From positions 1 to 28,028 of the forward strand of contig CAZKCM010000056.1 of NCBI GenBank assembly GCA_964551315.1: 28,028 bases of DNA. The letters are read 5' to 3'. Numbering within the stretch: the stretch's first letter is position 1; each line of letters opens with the position of its first letter. Source of the stretch: Virgifigura sp964551315 (GTDB lineage: Bacteria; Pseudomonadota; Alphaproteobacteria; Dongiales; Dongiaceae). Below, piece by piece: positions 1-6,727 of the stretch. Made by a program: the position numbers and the translations under genes. Under the pieces are notes generated by a model, which was not told where the DNA came from, ran no database searches, and worked only from the letters and a program-made list of their open reading frames with translations.

Positions 1-145
1 CCCGCGCCGCCCCGGTCTGGTTGGCGATGTGCAGGATCGCGCCGCGGACGTTGCCCGAATCCGCCCCGACATGGGCGGTAATGTCTACGTCCTGCCAGCC
101 GGTGAGCGCCGGCGTGACGTTGACCGGGGTGATAGGCTTGGGCAT
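1..145 (-). CDS. Phage protein, N-terminal fragment (runs off window)
   Basis: An open frame starts with ATG at 145 (minus strand) and continues past the window edge, giving 48 residues beginning MPKPITPVNVTPALTGWQDV. A purine-rich stretch AGGCGACGAG directly precedes the start. The visible part reads like the start of a beta-rich virion or tail-associated protein (GWQDVDITAHVGADSGNVRG, then ILHIANQTG), but too little is visible to assign a family. It has the same strand and spacing pattern as the upstream phage genes, so it probably belongs to the same late operon. Function unknown. Confidence 0.6.
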   Translation of the reverse strand, partial: MPKPITPVNVTPALTGWQDVDITAHVGADSGNVRGAILHIANQTGAAR

Positions 146-182
146 CTCGTCGCCTGTTCGTTATCCTTTATTGGCCCGGGCG

Positions 183-213
183 TTATCCATACGCCGTAGA
201 TTTGCGCTATATT
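183..213 (+). promoter_or_regulatory. Possible promoter for the 31-aa membrane protein gene
   Basis: A TATATT box at 208-213 is preceded by TTATCC at 183-188 with a 19-bp spacer, in locally AT-richer DNA. It lies about 27 bp before a strong ribosome-binding site and small ORF on the plus strand. The -35 match and spacing are weak. Confidence 0.3.
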
Positions 214-239
214 TGTCGACGCAGGACGGAGACCAGTGA

Positions 240-335
240 ATGCAGGAAGTTGTCGCGCTCGTCATCGGGGCCGTTCTCGTGGCGGTTTTTGCCGTTATCG
301 TCTGCTCCCATTACGTCGGGCTGTTCTTCGATTAA
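240..335 (+). CDS. Small single-span membrane protein, 31 aa
   Basis: ATG at 240 opens a 31-codon frame ending TAA at 333-335. GGAG at 228-231 sits 8 nt before the start, a good ribosome-binding site. The product is almost entirely hydrophobic (MQEVVALVIGAVLVAVFAVI, then VCSHYVGLFFD), with one predicted transmembrane helix at about residues 4-22 and an acidic residue at each end. It lies on the plus strand, opposite to the phage late operon, in the 193-bp gap between two phage genes, and stops 3 bp before the end of the converging gene. It could be a lysogeny-expressed small membrane protein or a holin/antiholin-like peptide. No family is recognised and the coding status is inferred only from RBS plus hydrophobicity. 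Confidence 0.5.
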   Translation: MQEVVALVIGAVLVAVFAVIVCSHYVGLFFD

Positions 336-338
336 CCG

Positions 339-767
339 TCACGCAATCCTGATGATCGCGTTGGCCGCGTCTGCTGCTGGAAACTGGATTGTGAACGTTC
401 CGCTCGAAACCGTCTTGTCCACGCCAAAGTCGAGCACGGCCACCGCCCGATTGCCTTCGGTCGCGTTGTAGATCAAAGCGCCCCGCGCAGTGAAACTGGC
501 ATCGGTCCAAGACAGGTCGGCGAAGTCGATCAGCGCGGTTGTGCCATCGCTGCTCGGGCCCAGCCGTGCCAGTGACTTGCCGCCCGCCGCGTACCCGGCC
601 CCGCTGACCTCGCCGACAGTCGTATAGGTCGCTGTGGCGGGCCCCAGCGTCGCCGCCGAGGTGTAGAGCGCGATCTTGAAATCGTCACCGCCGGATTGGC
701 TGAAATCATGGATGCCCTGCAACAGTTCGCGCTTGAAGCTGGTGCAAAGCGCCTGGACAATGGCCAT
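339..767 (-). CDS. Phage structural-type protein, 142 aa
   Basis: ATG at 767 is preceded by AAGGAG with an 8-nt gap. The protein begins MAIVQALCTSFKRELLQGIH and continues with a Ser/Thr/Gly-rich, beta-type sequence (YTSAATLGPATATYTTVGEV, then GAGYAAGGKSLARLG). The opening block (short helix, 'F...L..G.HDF..DDFKIALYTS') is one I recognise from many small virion proteins downstream of head-tail adaptors in podovirus- and SU10-like prophages, where it is usually annotated only as hypothetical or tail-associated. It has no signal peptide or membrane span. It lies 84 bp downstream of the adaptor gene, in the same operon. Virion component is an inference from family resemblance and position. Confidence 0.75.
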   Translation of the reverse strand: MAIVQALCTSFKRELLQGIHDFSQSGGDDFKIALYTSAATLGPATATYTTVGEVSGAGYAAGGKSLARLGPSSDGTTALIDFADLSWTDASFTARGALIYNATEGNRAVAVLDFGVDKTVSSGTFTIQFPAADAANAIIRIA

Positions 768-851
768 GCACGGGTCTCCTTCGGATCGGTCGGTACAAGG
801 CGGCGGCTATGCCGCCGGATTGACGGCGCCGGCTCCCGGGCGAGATTCGCT

Positions 852-1481
852 CTACAGACCGGGCGAGGCGGCGCGGACCTGAAGTGCCGAGCCGCCCCAC
901 TTGGCGCGGTCCTCTGCGGCCCTGGCCGCGCGCACGGCGTTCTCATAGGCGGCGCTCCAAAGCGGCAGGCGCTCGTCATTCATCAGAAACGTCGTGGCTT
1001 CGAGGAGGCTGGCGTAGAGATACACGTCCGGTGCATTGGCGAGCAGCCAGTTCGTCGGCTGACCCGCTGAGAGCGGATCGAACTTTTTGTAGTAGGCCAT
1101 CTCGGCCTCGTAGTCGGCGTCCGGTGCGGGGCCGACCTGAATCTCCTGGCCGATGACCGTGTACACGGCCGGACGCCCGGTGCTTGATCCGGCCCAGCTG
1201 GCGTCGAGCTGCTGGGGCGTCACATAGGACAGCGTCGTCACGGGATTGGTGTTCAACCGGAAGCTGCGCATCTCCAGGAAACCTGGCGGCAGTGCCACAC
1301 GGGGGCCGCTCAAGGTCGCGGTCGCCCGCGTCTCCATCGCGCGCAGCCGGAGGTCACGATGAATCCGCGTCTCGGCGAGCGAGATGAAGTCGGGGATGAA
1401 CGGCGTCAGGGTCGCGTCTCCCGGCCGGGCGAGCCAGTTCGCGATGGCGCCCTGCAGATCGGTATAGGTGGCGAGAGCCAT
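852..1481 (-). CDS. Head-tail adaptor protein (SU10-type phage adaptor)
   Basis: Proteins of this family form the ring that joins the portal to the tail after DNA packaging. The 209-aa product starts MALATYTDLQGAIANWLARP and continues with 'FIPDFISLAETRIHRDLRLRAMETRA', split here as FIPDFISLAETRIHRDL and RLRAMETRA. This is the characteristic N-terminal signature of the phage adaptor family found with SU10-like capsids. The C-terminal half carries the helix set LYASLLEATTFLMNDERLPL and a repeated Ala/Arg-rich helix. The frame is open for 62 codons further upstream, but ATG at 1481 has a GGGAG box 7 nt before it and is the family's normal start. It follows the 109-aa gene by 11 bp. The 84 bp after its stop contain a GGCGGC-TAT-GCCGCC hairpin without a T-run. 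Confidence 0.85.
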   Translation of the reverse strand: MALATYTDLQGAIANWLARPGDATLTPFIPDFISLAETRIHRDLRLRAMETRATATLSGPRVALPPGFLEMRSFRLNTNPVTTLSYVTPQQLDASWAGSSTGRPAVYTVIGQEIQVGPAPDADYEAEMAYYKKFDPLSAGQPTNWLLANAPDVYLYASLLEATTFLMNDERLPLWSAAYENAVRAARAAEDRAKWGGSALQVRAASPGL

Positions 1482-1492
1482 GACCACACTCC

Positions 1493-1822
1493 CTAAAGCC
1501 GGCCCGGCGCGGTCCGCAGATAGCGGTACTCGCTGCTGTTCAGCTTCCGCTTGACCGCCGGCCAGTGGTTCCGATCGAACACGTCTATCCCCTCCTCGCT
1601 GCGCCATTTCAGGATGATGATGTCGGGAATTGCGGCCGCCCGGCGCATCTCCCGGGACGGCGACCATCCCTGGTCGTCGGCGTTCTGCAGCGCCTTGTTT
1701 CGTTCCAGGATCGGCGCCACGTCCTGCACGCTCTCGATGATTGTCCGGTCCGTCGCCGGATCATAGCTGTGGTACTCGAGCAGCCCCGTTGCCGGATCGA
1801 ACCCGAGAATCCGTTTGCGCAT
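1493..1822 (-). CDS. Conserved phage protein, 109 aa, unknown function
   Basis: The start chosen is ATG at 1822 (MRKRILGFDPATGLLEYHSY), preceded by GGAG with a 7-nt gap; the frame stays open upstream but that extension runs into the promoter/attenuator region. The protein is mixed charged, with a central segment ILERNKALQNADDQGWSPSR and a C-terminal block IIILKWRSEEGIDVFDRNHW. Proteins of this type sit next to SU10-like capsid and adaptor genes in many prophages, but I know no function. It is the first gene of the second late operon: the capsid operon's terminator and a separate promoter-attenuator cassette lie immediately upstream. A head-completion or connector accessory role is conceivable by position only. 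Confidence 0.75.
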   Translation of the reverse strand: MRKRILGFDPATGLLEYHSYDPATDRTIIESVQDVAPILERNKALQNADDQGWSPSREMRRAAAIPDIIILKWRSEEGIDVFDRNHWPAVKRKLNSSEYRYLRTAPGRL

Positions 1823-1881
1823 CGATGGTCTCCGGGAATGTCGGCCGGCCGAAAGCCGCCTCGTCCACATCCGGCCGAAAG

Positions 1882-1913
1882 AAAAAGGGCCGTGGCCACC
1901 GGCACACGACCCC
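1882..1913 (-). terminator. Attenuator-like intrinsic terminator (copy 2)
   Basis: Read on the minus strand, GGGUCGUG pairs with CACGGCCC (one U-G pair). Inside are a bulged U, a GCC/GGC helix and a 3-nt loop, and the stem is followed by UUUUU. It begins about 10 nt after the predicted start of the promoter at 1930-1959 and about 60 nt before the 109-aa gene. It therefore sits between a promoter and its own gene, as an attenuator would. Confidence 0.7.
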
Positions 1914-1929
1914 ATCAAAGAATATTCGG

Positions 1930-1959
1930 ATTATAGGCAAATAATCCTATAGCTGTCAA
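1930..1959 (-). promoter_or_regulatory. Consensus sigma70 promoter for second late operon
   Basis: On the minus strand TTGACA (1954-1959) and TATAAT (1930-1935) are separated by 18 bp; both hexamers match the consensus exactly. It lies downstream of the capsid operon terminator and upstream of the 109-aa gene. Spacing, downstream sequence and the following hairpin match the promoter at 12236-12265. Confidence 0.85.
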
Positions 1960-2027
1960 GCGGAAAATTGCGAACGAAAGATCGAGGATGACGGAGAGGC
2001 AGCATGATCATGGAGGGGAGCCTTCCC

Positions 2028-2063
2028 AATAAGGAAAGGGGCGGCTCCTGCGAGCCGCCCCTT
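2028..2063 (-). terminator. Intrinsic terminator after the capsid gene
   Basis: A 12-bp perfect stem (AAGGGGCGGCTC, loop GCAG, GAGCCGCCCCTT) at 2036-2063 starts 21 bp past the capsid stop codon and is followed on the minus strand by TCCTTATT. The T-tract is weak but the stem is very stable. It closes the terminase-to-capsid operon. Confidence 0.7.
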
Positions 2064-2083
2064 CCGACAATTTGCTTTCCCGC

Positions 2084-3043
2084 TTACGGCGTTGTCAGAT
2101 CGGCGACCACGCCCGAGGACGCCTCCTGCTTCGCCACGAGGGTGTACTCGGCGAGGAGCTGCCGCTTTTCGCTGTCACCCGTCTTCGACAGCGTGTGCTG
2201 TCGGAAGGGCCGCAGATAGGCCACGCCCCAGTACTCCGGGTCAAGCACCAGGGCCGAGCGGTCGCGGCTGAAGCGGCTCGCAACGATCCGATGCTCGCCG
2301 AAATCGGAGACGTAGACATCCGCCCCGGCGATGATCGTCGCCTGCTTCGTGCCGGTGTTTTCGCGGTACTGGGTCGCGATGCCGGAGAAGCCGGAGCCGA
2401 CCGCCTTGTTCTTCGGCCCGACGATGATGACCGACGGGTCGCCGCCATTGCTCCAGCAGGACTGGATGACGTCCTTCAGGAGGTCCTCCGTATAGGCCCG
2501 CTCCGTGCCGTCGGTCGCGGCCGAAACGATCCCGGCGGCGAAGCCACCGCTCAAGCCGCCGGTGCCGCGGCTGACGTTGGTGGTCAGCCATGCCTCCACC
2601 GAACCCGTCTTGCGCGCAACGCTGGACGATCCCGCGGCCGAGGCCTGGTTGCCCGTCAGGATCGCCTCCATGTCGCGCTTCAGCTCCTTCGCCTTCTTGG
2701 CGATCTGGTAACTGAGCTCCGACTTGCGCCCGGCCTTGTCGGTGGCCTCCTGCGTGCCCGAGACCACCACGGTCTTGTCGGAGATCTGCGTGTAGTTGCC
2801 GACGCGGGCGGTAGGGGTTGCCTCATCCAGCGTGGCGTCGTCGCCTTCGATCACGGCGTTGTCCGTGTCCGGGCTGGCGAGGCTGTCGGTCTGCCACTCG
2901 TGATAGGTGTTCTTCGCCTTCAGCTTCTGGGCCATGGCGAGGAATGGAGTCTGGGTCGGGCTGAGATTGTAGATCACCTCGCTCAGATCCTCGCGACCGC
3001 CGATGGCGTCGTAGCTGTCGAAGGTGTTCGTCGGTTGTGCCAT
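2084..3043 (-). CDS. Major capsid protein, SU10 type (DUF5309 family)
   Basis: Builds the phage head shell. The 319-aa product contains the signature of the SU10 major capsid family: NTFDSYDAIGGREDLSEVIY near residue 6, then SPTQTPFLAM, then NTYHEWQTDSL at about residue 45. A DKAGRKSELSYQIAKKAKEL helix and GNQA follow around residue 130. The C-terminal half has the conserved ADVYVSDFGEHRIV and LDPEYWGVAYLRPF blocks. ATG at 3043 is preceded by GGAGAAGGAG. It is 13 bp downstream of the scaffold gene and followed by a strong terminator. Length and domain content look intact. Capsids of this group use an HK97-like fold (family knowledge). Confidence 0.93.
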   Translation of the reverse strand: MAQPTNTFDSYDAIGGREDLSEVIYNLSPTQTPFLAMAQKLKAKNTYHEWQTDSLASPDTDNAVIEGDDATLDEATPTARVGNYTQISDKTVVVSGTQEATDKAGRKSELSYQIAKKAKELKRDMEAILTGNQASAAGSSSVARKTGSVEAWLTTNVSRGTGGLSGGFAAGIVSAATDGTERAYTEDLLKDVIQSCWSNGGDPSVIIVGPKNKAVGSGFSGIATQYRENTGTKQATIIAGADVYVSDFGEHRIVASRFSRDRSALVLDPEYWGVAYLRPFRQHTLSKTGDSEKRQLLAEYTLVAKQEASSGVVADLTTP

Positions 3044-3056
3044 TGCGCTCCTTCTC

Positions 3057-4127
3057 CTAAAGCATGTCCTCGATGAGCCGGGCGGCGTCCTCGGTCCGTC
3101 CCGTGCTCTTGAGGCGTTTCATCAAGGCGGCACGCCGCGTCGCAGCCCGATCGCCCCGCCCCGCTGCCGCGCCCGGTGTCTGCACCCGGGGCAGCGCGGC
3201 CACCCGCTGCGCGACCTTGTCCTTCGACGCCATCATCCGGTCGTAGAGCATGGCCTTGCGGGCCAGGATGACGTCGCGGTGGTCGACGAGGCGGGCCAGC
3301 TCCTCGTCGCGATAGCCCGTCTCGAGCAGATAGGCCCGCAGCGCCGCCTTCTCGCGCGGCCCCTTCACCGGGTCGGCGAACTCGGGAAGCCGCTCGGCGA
3401 GCGCCCGGCGTTCCTCGGCCAGGTGACGCTGATCGGCCCGTTGCAGCTCGATCAGCCTTTGCCGCTCCTGCTCGCGCAGGGCCATCTGCGCCGCCTCGGC
3501 CTGGCCGAGCTGCACCGCCAGCGTGTCGTGGATCGGCTTGAGCTGATTGAACCGGACCGGGTCCTCGGCGGCGAGCCGCGCCCAGTCGATGCCGGCGAAC
3601 TGCGCCTGCATCTGCTGGCGGAGATAGGGGATGAAGACGTCGAGCTCATGCGCGTAGCGCTGCCGTTCGGCCTGGGCGGAGGCGATCTCCTGCTCTGCGC
3701 GCTCCCGCGCCTGCCGGAGTTCGCGCCGCTCCTCGCCCAGGCGCATGGTCTTGCGCGTGTAGTCGGCGCCGCGCTGGTAGCCCTTGAGAAGCTCGGCGAG
3801 CGTGACCTCCTGCTCTTCGCCGTCGATCTTGACGGTGTAGCGGGGCTGTTCGCCCTCCTCTTCTTCGGGCTCGGTTGTGGCGGACGACTCCGCCTCGGCG
3901 GCGAGGTCGGTGTCGTCTCCCGCCTCGTTCTTGCGCTCGGTCGGCCCGTCCGTTTCAGAGGCCGTGGGCCTGCGCCGCCGGCGCCGATCGGTCGGCCCCA
4001 ACACGGTTTCTTCGGCATCGAGCAGGCGCTCGATTTTCCGAGCGGCGGCGGGCAGGTCCAACGCCCGCGACGAGTCCGCGGGCGATTCGGGTGCAGTTGC
4101 CGGTTCCGGCGTCGCTGCGTCGGTCAT
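3057..4127 (-). CDS. Capsid scaffolding protein
   Basis: Likely internal scaffold that directs capsid assembly and then leaves the head. The 356-aa product from ATG 4127 (MTDAATPEPATAPESPADSS) has a Pro/Glu/Asp-rich disordered N-terminus with an RRRRRR run. A conserved short domain follows (RYTVKIDGEEQEVTLAELLK, then GYQRGADYTRKT), then a long charged coiled coil (about residues 125-260, many RERAEQE/ALREQERQ repeats) and a basic C-terminal helix. This layout, just upstream of an SU10-type capsid gene, is typical of scaffolds in this phage group. GAGG lies 8 nt before ATG 4127. An upstream in-frame ATG at 4181 has no better site and would add an atypical leader. Confidence 0.85.
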   Translation of the reverse strand: MTDAATPEPATAPESPADSSRALDLPAAARKIERLLDAEETVLGPTDRRRRRRPTASETDGPTERKNEAGDDTDLAAEAESSATTEPEEEEGEQPRYTVKIDGEEQEVTLAELLKGYQRGADYTRKTMRLGEERRELRQARERAEQEIASAQAERQRYAHELDVFIPYLRQQMQAQFAGIDWARLAAEDPVRFNQLKPIHDTLAVQLGQAEAAQMALREQERQRLIELQRADQRHLAEERRALAERLPEFADPVKGPREKAALRAYLLETGYRDEELARLVDHRDVILARKAMLYDRMMASKDKVAQRVAALPRVQTPGAAAGRGDRAATRRAALMKRLKSTGRTEDAARLIEDML

Positions 4128-4641
4128 GGGATAAACCTCGGTTTGTTGAAACAAGTGACCGCGGATGAAGGCGCGTTTCACCCCATCCGGCGGTCGGTCC
4201 TGCGGGTCCGAGTCGTGCTTGTTCGGCCCGCGAAGGATCGCGAAGCTAGGCAGAGCGAAGCGCCGGCTTCCGTGAGGGGGTATCGGAAAGCCAACCGGCT
4301 AGACAGGGTCGTCGAGTGGCCTTCCTCGCACCCTATGGCCCGCCAGCAGCCCTCGACCCTCCGCGTCAGGCGGCGCTCGTCGATGATCCTGAAAGGATCG
4401 TTCCGGCAGCTGGTATCCTCCGGACGGCAGTGCCGGGACCAGAGACAAACCGCCACGAAGCCTGGCTTCGAGATGCGACGTTCACCGGCCGATACAAACC
4501 CCAAACAGTAGAGGTCGCCAGGGATGAACTGCTGAATCCGCCTTTTCTTGGGGCAACCGGTCTTGCCCCTGCGTCCTGCTGCGCGGCCATCGGTAGGATC
4601 GGCATAATTGGCTGAATGAAAGCTGTTGCCGCACGCCTGAC
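4128..4641. other. Gene-poor stretch between scaffold and putative immunity gene
   Basis: Open frames exist on both strands but have no good start sites, no recognisable domains and compositions like chance frames. A hairpin GGGGCAA-CCGGTC-TTGCCCC lies at 4550-4569, without a T-run on either side, so it is not an obvious terminator. A short TTGTT/AACAA inverted repeat lies just before the scaffold RBS. Together with the adjoining lower-GC genes, this could be remnant DNA from an insertion of cargo between portal and scaffold. I see no RNA gene. Confidence 0.4.
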
Positions 4642-5157
4642 CTAGAGCGGCCGCCCTTCGATGAAACGTTTGTCAAGACAGCTCAATGCTTGAAGAGCAA
4701 TGGGTGTGGCAACTCGAACAAACTCAAGCAGGATCGGTTCTTCGCCTAGCATCGGAAATTCCCAGTATCCGGTACTTGCCCCGCGTTCGTCGACAAAGAT
4801 GACATGCGTAATGCCATCGAACGGCGAGGTGTAACCGACGTGTTCCGTGTACGCGACATCGCTCTCCGGAAACTCTATAGAAACGATGAAGCCTCCCCCG
4901 GGTATGTCAAATCCCTGACGCGACGGTGTCCATGGCTCCAACGTCCCGGTCCACAGGATTCGATCCTCGATCCCCAGCGTGATTCGTGCCGCGAATTTGC
5001 CGCCGTTCAGAAGCAACACTCGGTTCGTCTCGCAGTCGGTGAGGATTACGACGGCCGGCATCGCAGAAACCGCGAGCCCTGCTGCCAAGAGCACCATCAA
5101 AACCGCACGGTTAAGTCTCAACCACAAGGGCTCACCGTACAATATTTTTACAACCAT
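4642..5157 (-). CDS. Membrane-anchored protein, 171 aa; candidate immunity protein
   Basis: Function not recognised. From ATG 5157 (AAGGG 10 nt upstream) the protein has a basic N-terminus and one hydrophobic span at about residues 18-40 (NRAVLMVLLAAGLAVSAMPA, then VVILTD). A 130-residue soluble domain rich in beta-type sequence follows (GGKFAARITLGIEDRILWTG, then THVIFVDERG). Positive charges before the span predict a periplasmic soluble domain. It directly follows the gene for a protein with a toxin-like C-terminus, has its own possible promoter, and its base composition is less GC-rich than the neighbours, as expected for cargo. An immunity partner acting in the periplasm is an inference from this arrangement; an unrelated lysogenic-conversion gene is possible. 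Confidence 0.65.
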   Translation of the reverse strand: MVVKILYGEPLWLRLNRAVLMVLLAAGLAVSAMPAVVILTDCETNRVLLLNGGKFAARITLGIEDRILWTGTLEPWTPSRQGFDIPGGGFIVSIEFPESDVAYTEHVGYTSPFDGITHVIFVDERGASTGYWEFPMLGEEPILLEFVRVATPIALQALSCLDKRFIEGRPL

Positions 5158-5161
5158 TGAT

Positions 5162-5191
5162 AGAGTACCCTTTCGATCGAGCAGGCGTCAA
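5162..5191 (-). promoter_or_regulatory. Possible promoter for the candidate immunity gene
   Basis: Minus-strand TTGACG (5186-5191), an 18-bp spacer and TACTCT (5162-5167) lie just before the gene's start. The -35 is good and the -10 poor. Separate expression would suit an immunity gene that must be on in the lysogen while virion genes are off. Confidence 0.3.
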
Positions 5192-5238
5192 CGACAAATG
5201 CAGCCGTGCCGTCAAGCCGGCTTGCCCAGGCTTTCCGT

Positions 5239-6360
5239 TCACATTCCGTTACGGTTCATATAAGGCCCCCCGAGAAAGATTCCGGGCCATTGCGGCTCGG
5301 GTGCCGAGGGCCCGGGCAAGCGGAAGCTCCGCGTTTGCAATTGCCCGTTCCGCAACGCTTCCAGAATGACCTCTTCCGCCGATCGATCCTTGTTTCTCGG
5401 ATCAAGGGCCAGTCGCCGTCCGACGTTGTTGTTGAAGAGATCCATGAGTTGTGAGCCTTGCTTCTGACGTTCGTCGTAGCGCTCGTGGGCATCGCCAAAA
5501 CTCTTGGCCGCCTCCGTTCCCATTTCGCGCGTGACGAGAAAGCTCCAAAGGGCGTGGCGGAAGGCGTCGGCGTCATTGTCATGCGCCACCGTGATATCCG
5601 GAAAGTGTCGTTCCACGGCCTCTTCGACATCCCTGTATCTCAGCCGCATCGCCCGGAGCGCATCTAGGGGCATACCGAGCGCCGTTCTCAGTTGACCGGG
5701 ACCAGAGGGGTCGAAACGCAAGCCCCGTTGCATTGCATCGGTATCCACGATCTCGCTCGTCGGCGGGCCGATGTCGAAGACGAAGGGCTCGTTCGCTTCT
5801 GCGCCCGCCGGCTGCGCACCGGTCTCCACCGCCTGTGGACCTTCGGCGACCTGCCAATCTATTTCAGCGAAAAGCTGCTGCAGGTTCGGTCGCTCATATC
5901 CACCCACCGCATTCTCGAACCCGCGCCGGATCCGCGCCGCCAAGCCCTCTCCGCTGTCCTCGCCACGCCGGTAGACGATGCCGTCCGGGCCAAGAAAGGC
6001 GCTGCCTTCATCGACCGCCCCGCGCTCGCGGAATCGGCGCTGGTCCGCCTCGGGCAGCGGTTCCGCCGTCCGGTGCGCCTGCGGGTGTACGCGCTGCGCG
6101 AAGGCCAGCCGCTCCTCGGGCGAGCGCGGACCGTGCGTTAGAAAATCCAGCCCGTCCGCGTCGAGCGCCTCGCGGTAGAGCGCCAGCACCGCCGGCGGGA
6201 TCAGATCGTCCTCGTTCCCGGACCGTGACGTCCGGTCCGGGATCTGACCCGCTCTCGCCGGCACGAACCCGGCGTGCGGCCAATCGGCGCGCACCCGCGA
6301 CCGCTCTTCCCGATTGTCCAGGAGACCGGCGGACGGCCGGTATCGCGTGAAGTACGACAT
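5239..6360 (-). CDS. Phage-encoded protein with polymorphic-toxin-like C-terminal domain
   Basis: The 373-aa product has a low-complexity, charged N-terminal two-thirds with no membrane span and a compact C-terminal domain at about residues 250-320. That domain contains HDNDADAFRHALWSFLVTRE, then GTEAAKSFGDAHER, then QLMDLFNNNVGRRLA. As far as I remember, this pattern (H-x-N-D-x-x-D-A-F-R-H-A, D-A-H-E, M-D-L-x-N-N-x-x-G-R) matches the DUF6973-type domain seen at the C-termini of secreted or polymorphic-toxin proteins. The gene lies between portal and scaffold, the slot where other phages (for example MuF-linked toxins) carry virion-packaged effectors. ATG 6360 has AAGGGA 7 nt upstream. A plain structural or ejected protein is the alternative, and the biochemical activity is unknown. 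Confidence 0.7.
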   Translation of the reverse strand: MSYFTRYRPSAGLLDNREERSRVRADWPHAGFVPARAGQIPDRTSRSGNEDDLIPPAVLALYREALDADGLDFLTHGPRSPEERLAFAQRVHPQAHRTAEPLPEADQRRFRERGAVDEGSAFLGPDGIVYRRGEDSGEGLAARIRRGFENAVGGYERPNLQQLFAEIDWQVAEGPQAVETGAQPAGAEANEPFVFDIGPPTSEIVDTDAMQRGLRFDPSGPGQLRTALGMPLDALRAMRLRYRDVEEAVERHFPDITVAHDNDADAFRHALWSFLVTREMGTEAAKSFGDAHERYDERQKQGSQLMDLFNNNVGRRLALDPRNKDRSAEEVILEALRNGQLQTRSFRLPGPSAPEPQWPGIFLGGPYMNRNGM

Positions 6361-6451
6361 CGCTGAATCCCTTTGAGAAGGGTGGCGACGAATGCCGGAG
6401 CCGGCGCACTCGCCACTCTGAAGACTTTGGCCTCGTCCGGGGCAGATGAAC

Positions 6452-6727
6452 TCAATCGCCCCGTGTGGTCTGGCGTTCTTCCAGCGCCGCCAGTTGCCGG
6501 TCGGCCAGCTTGCCGGTTTCCAGAACGCCGGTCAGATGCGCCTTCAACCGGCCGAGCAGCTTCACCATCAGCCACAGCCGCTCCCGCTCGCGATCCTGCC
6601 CCTCGCCGGTCGCGATCCAGGCCGCCCGCAGATTCCCCTCGACCGCTTCGAAGGCCTCGATCAACAGCGGATCGCTCAACAGGCGGCGGGCCTGCTCCCC
6701 GCGCGCCGAGTCTCGCTCCAGGTTCAT
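6452..6727 (-). CDS. Conserved phage protein downstream of portal, 91 aa
   Basis: The helical, charged 91-aa product starts MNLERDSARGEQARRLLSDP and contains RERERLWLMVKLLGRLKAHL followed by TGVLETGKLA. Small proteins of this kind regularly follow the portal gene in SU10- and podovirus-like prophages; their function is not known to me. Its ATG overlaps the portal stop codon (ATGA at 6724-6727), which implies translational coupling and a product needed in step with the portal, for example a connector or assembly cofactor (inference). It has no membrane segment or cysteine motif. Confidence 0.8.
   Translation of the reverse strand: MNLERDSARGEQARRLLSDPLLIEAFEAVEGNLRAAWIATGEGQDRERERLWLMVKLLGRLKAHLTGVLETGKLADRQLAALEERQTTRGD

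Larger units (their letters stand above)
1882..1959 (-). repeat. Promoter-attenuator cassette, copy 2
   Basis: Paired with 12186-12265. Both have TTGACA, 18 bp, a TATAAT-like box, the identical 20-mer CACGACCCCATCAAAGAATA (plus-strand reading, 1905-1924), a bulged hairpin and a T-run in the same order and at the same spacing. The stem sequences differ but remain paired. Confidence 0.75.

Noticed and set aside
2072..4511. Two long plus-strand frames opposite the capsid and scaffold genes
   Set aside because: Capsid and scaffold on the minus strand have ribosome-binding sites and family motifs; the plus-strand products have neither.
4550..4569. GGGGCAA/TTGCCCC hairpin as a terminator
   Set aside because: No T-run follows the stem on either strand.
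4178..4615. Overlapping open frames of about 100 codons on both strands
   Set aside because: No ribosome-binding site, no recognisable domain, and compositions resembling chance frames; described as gene-poor instead.
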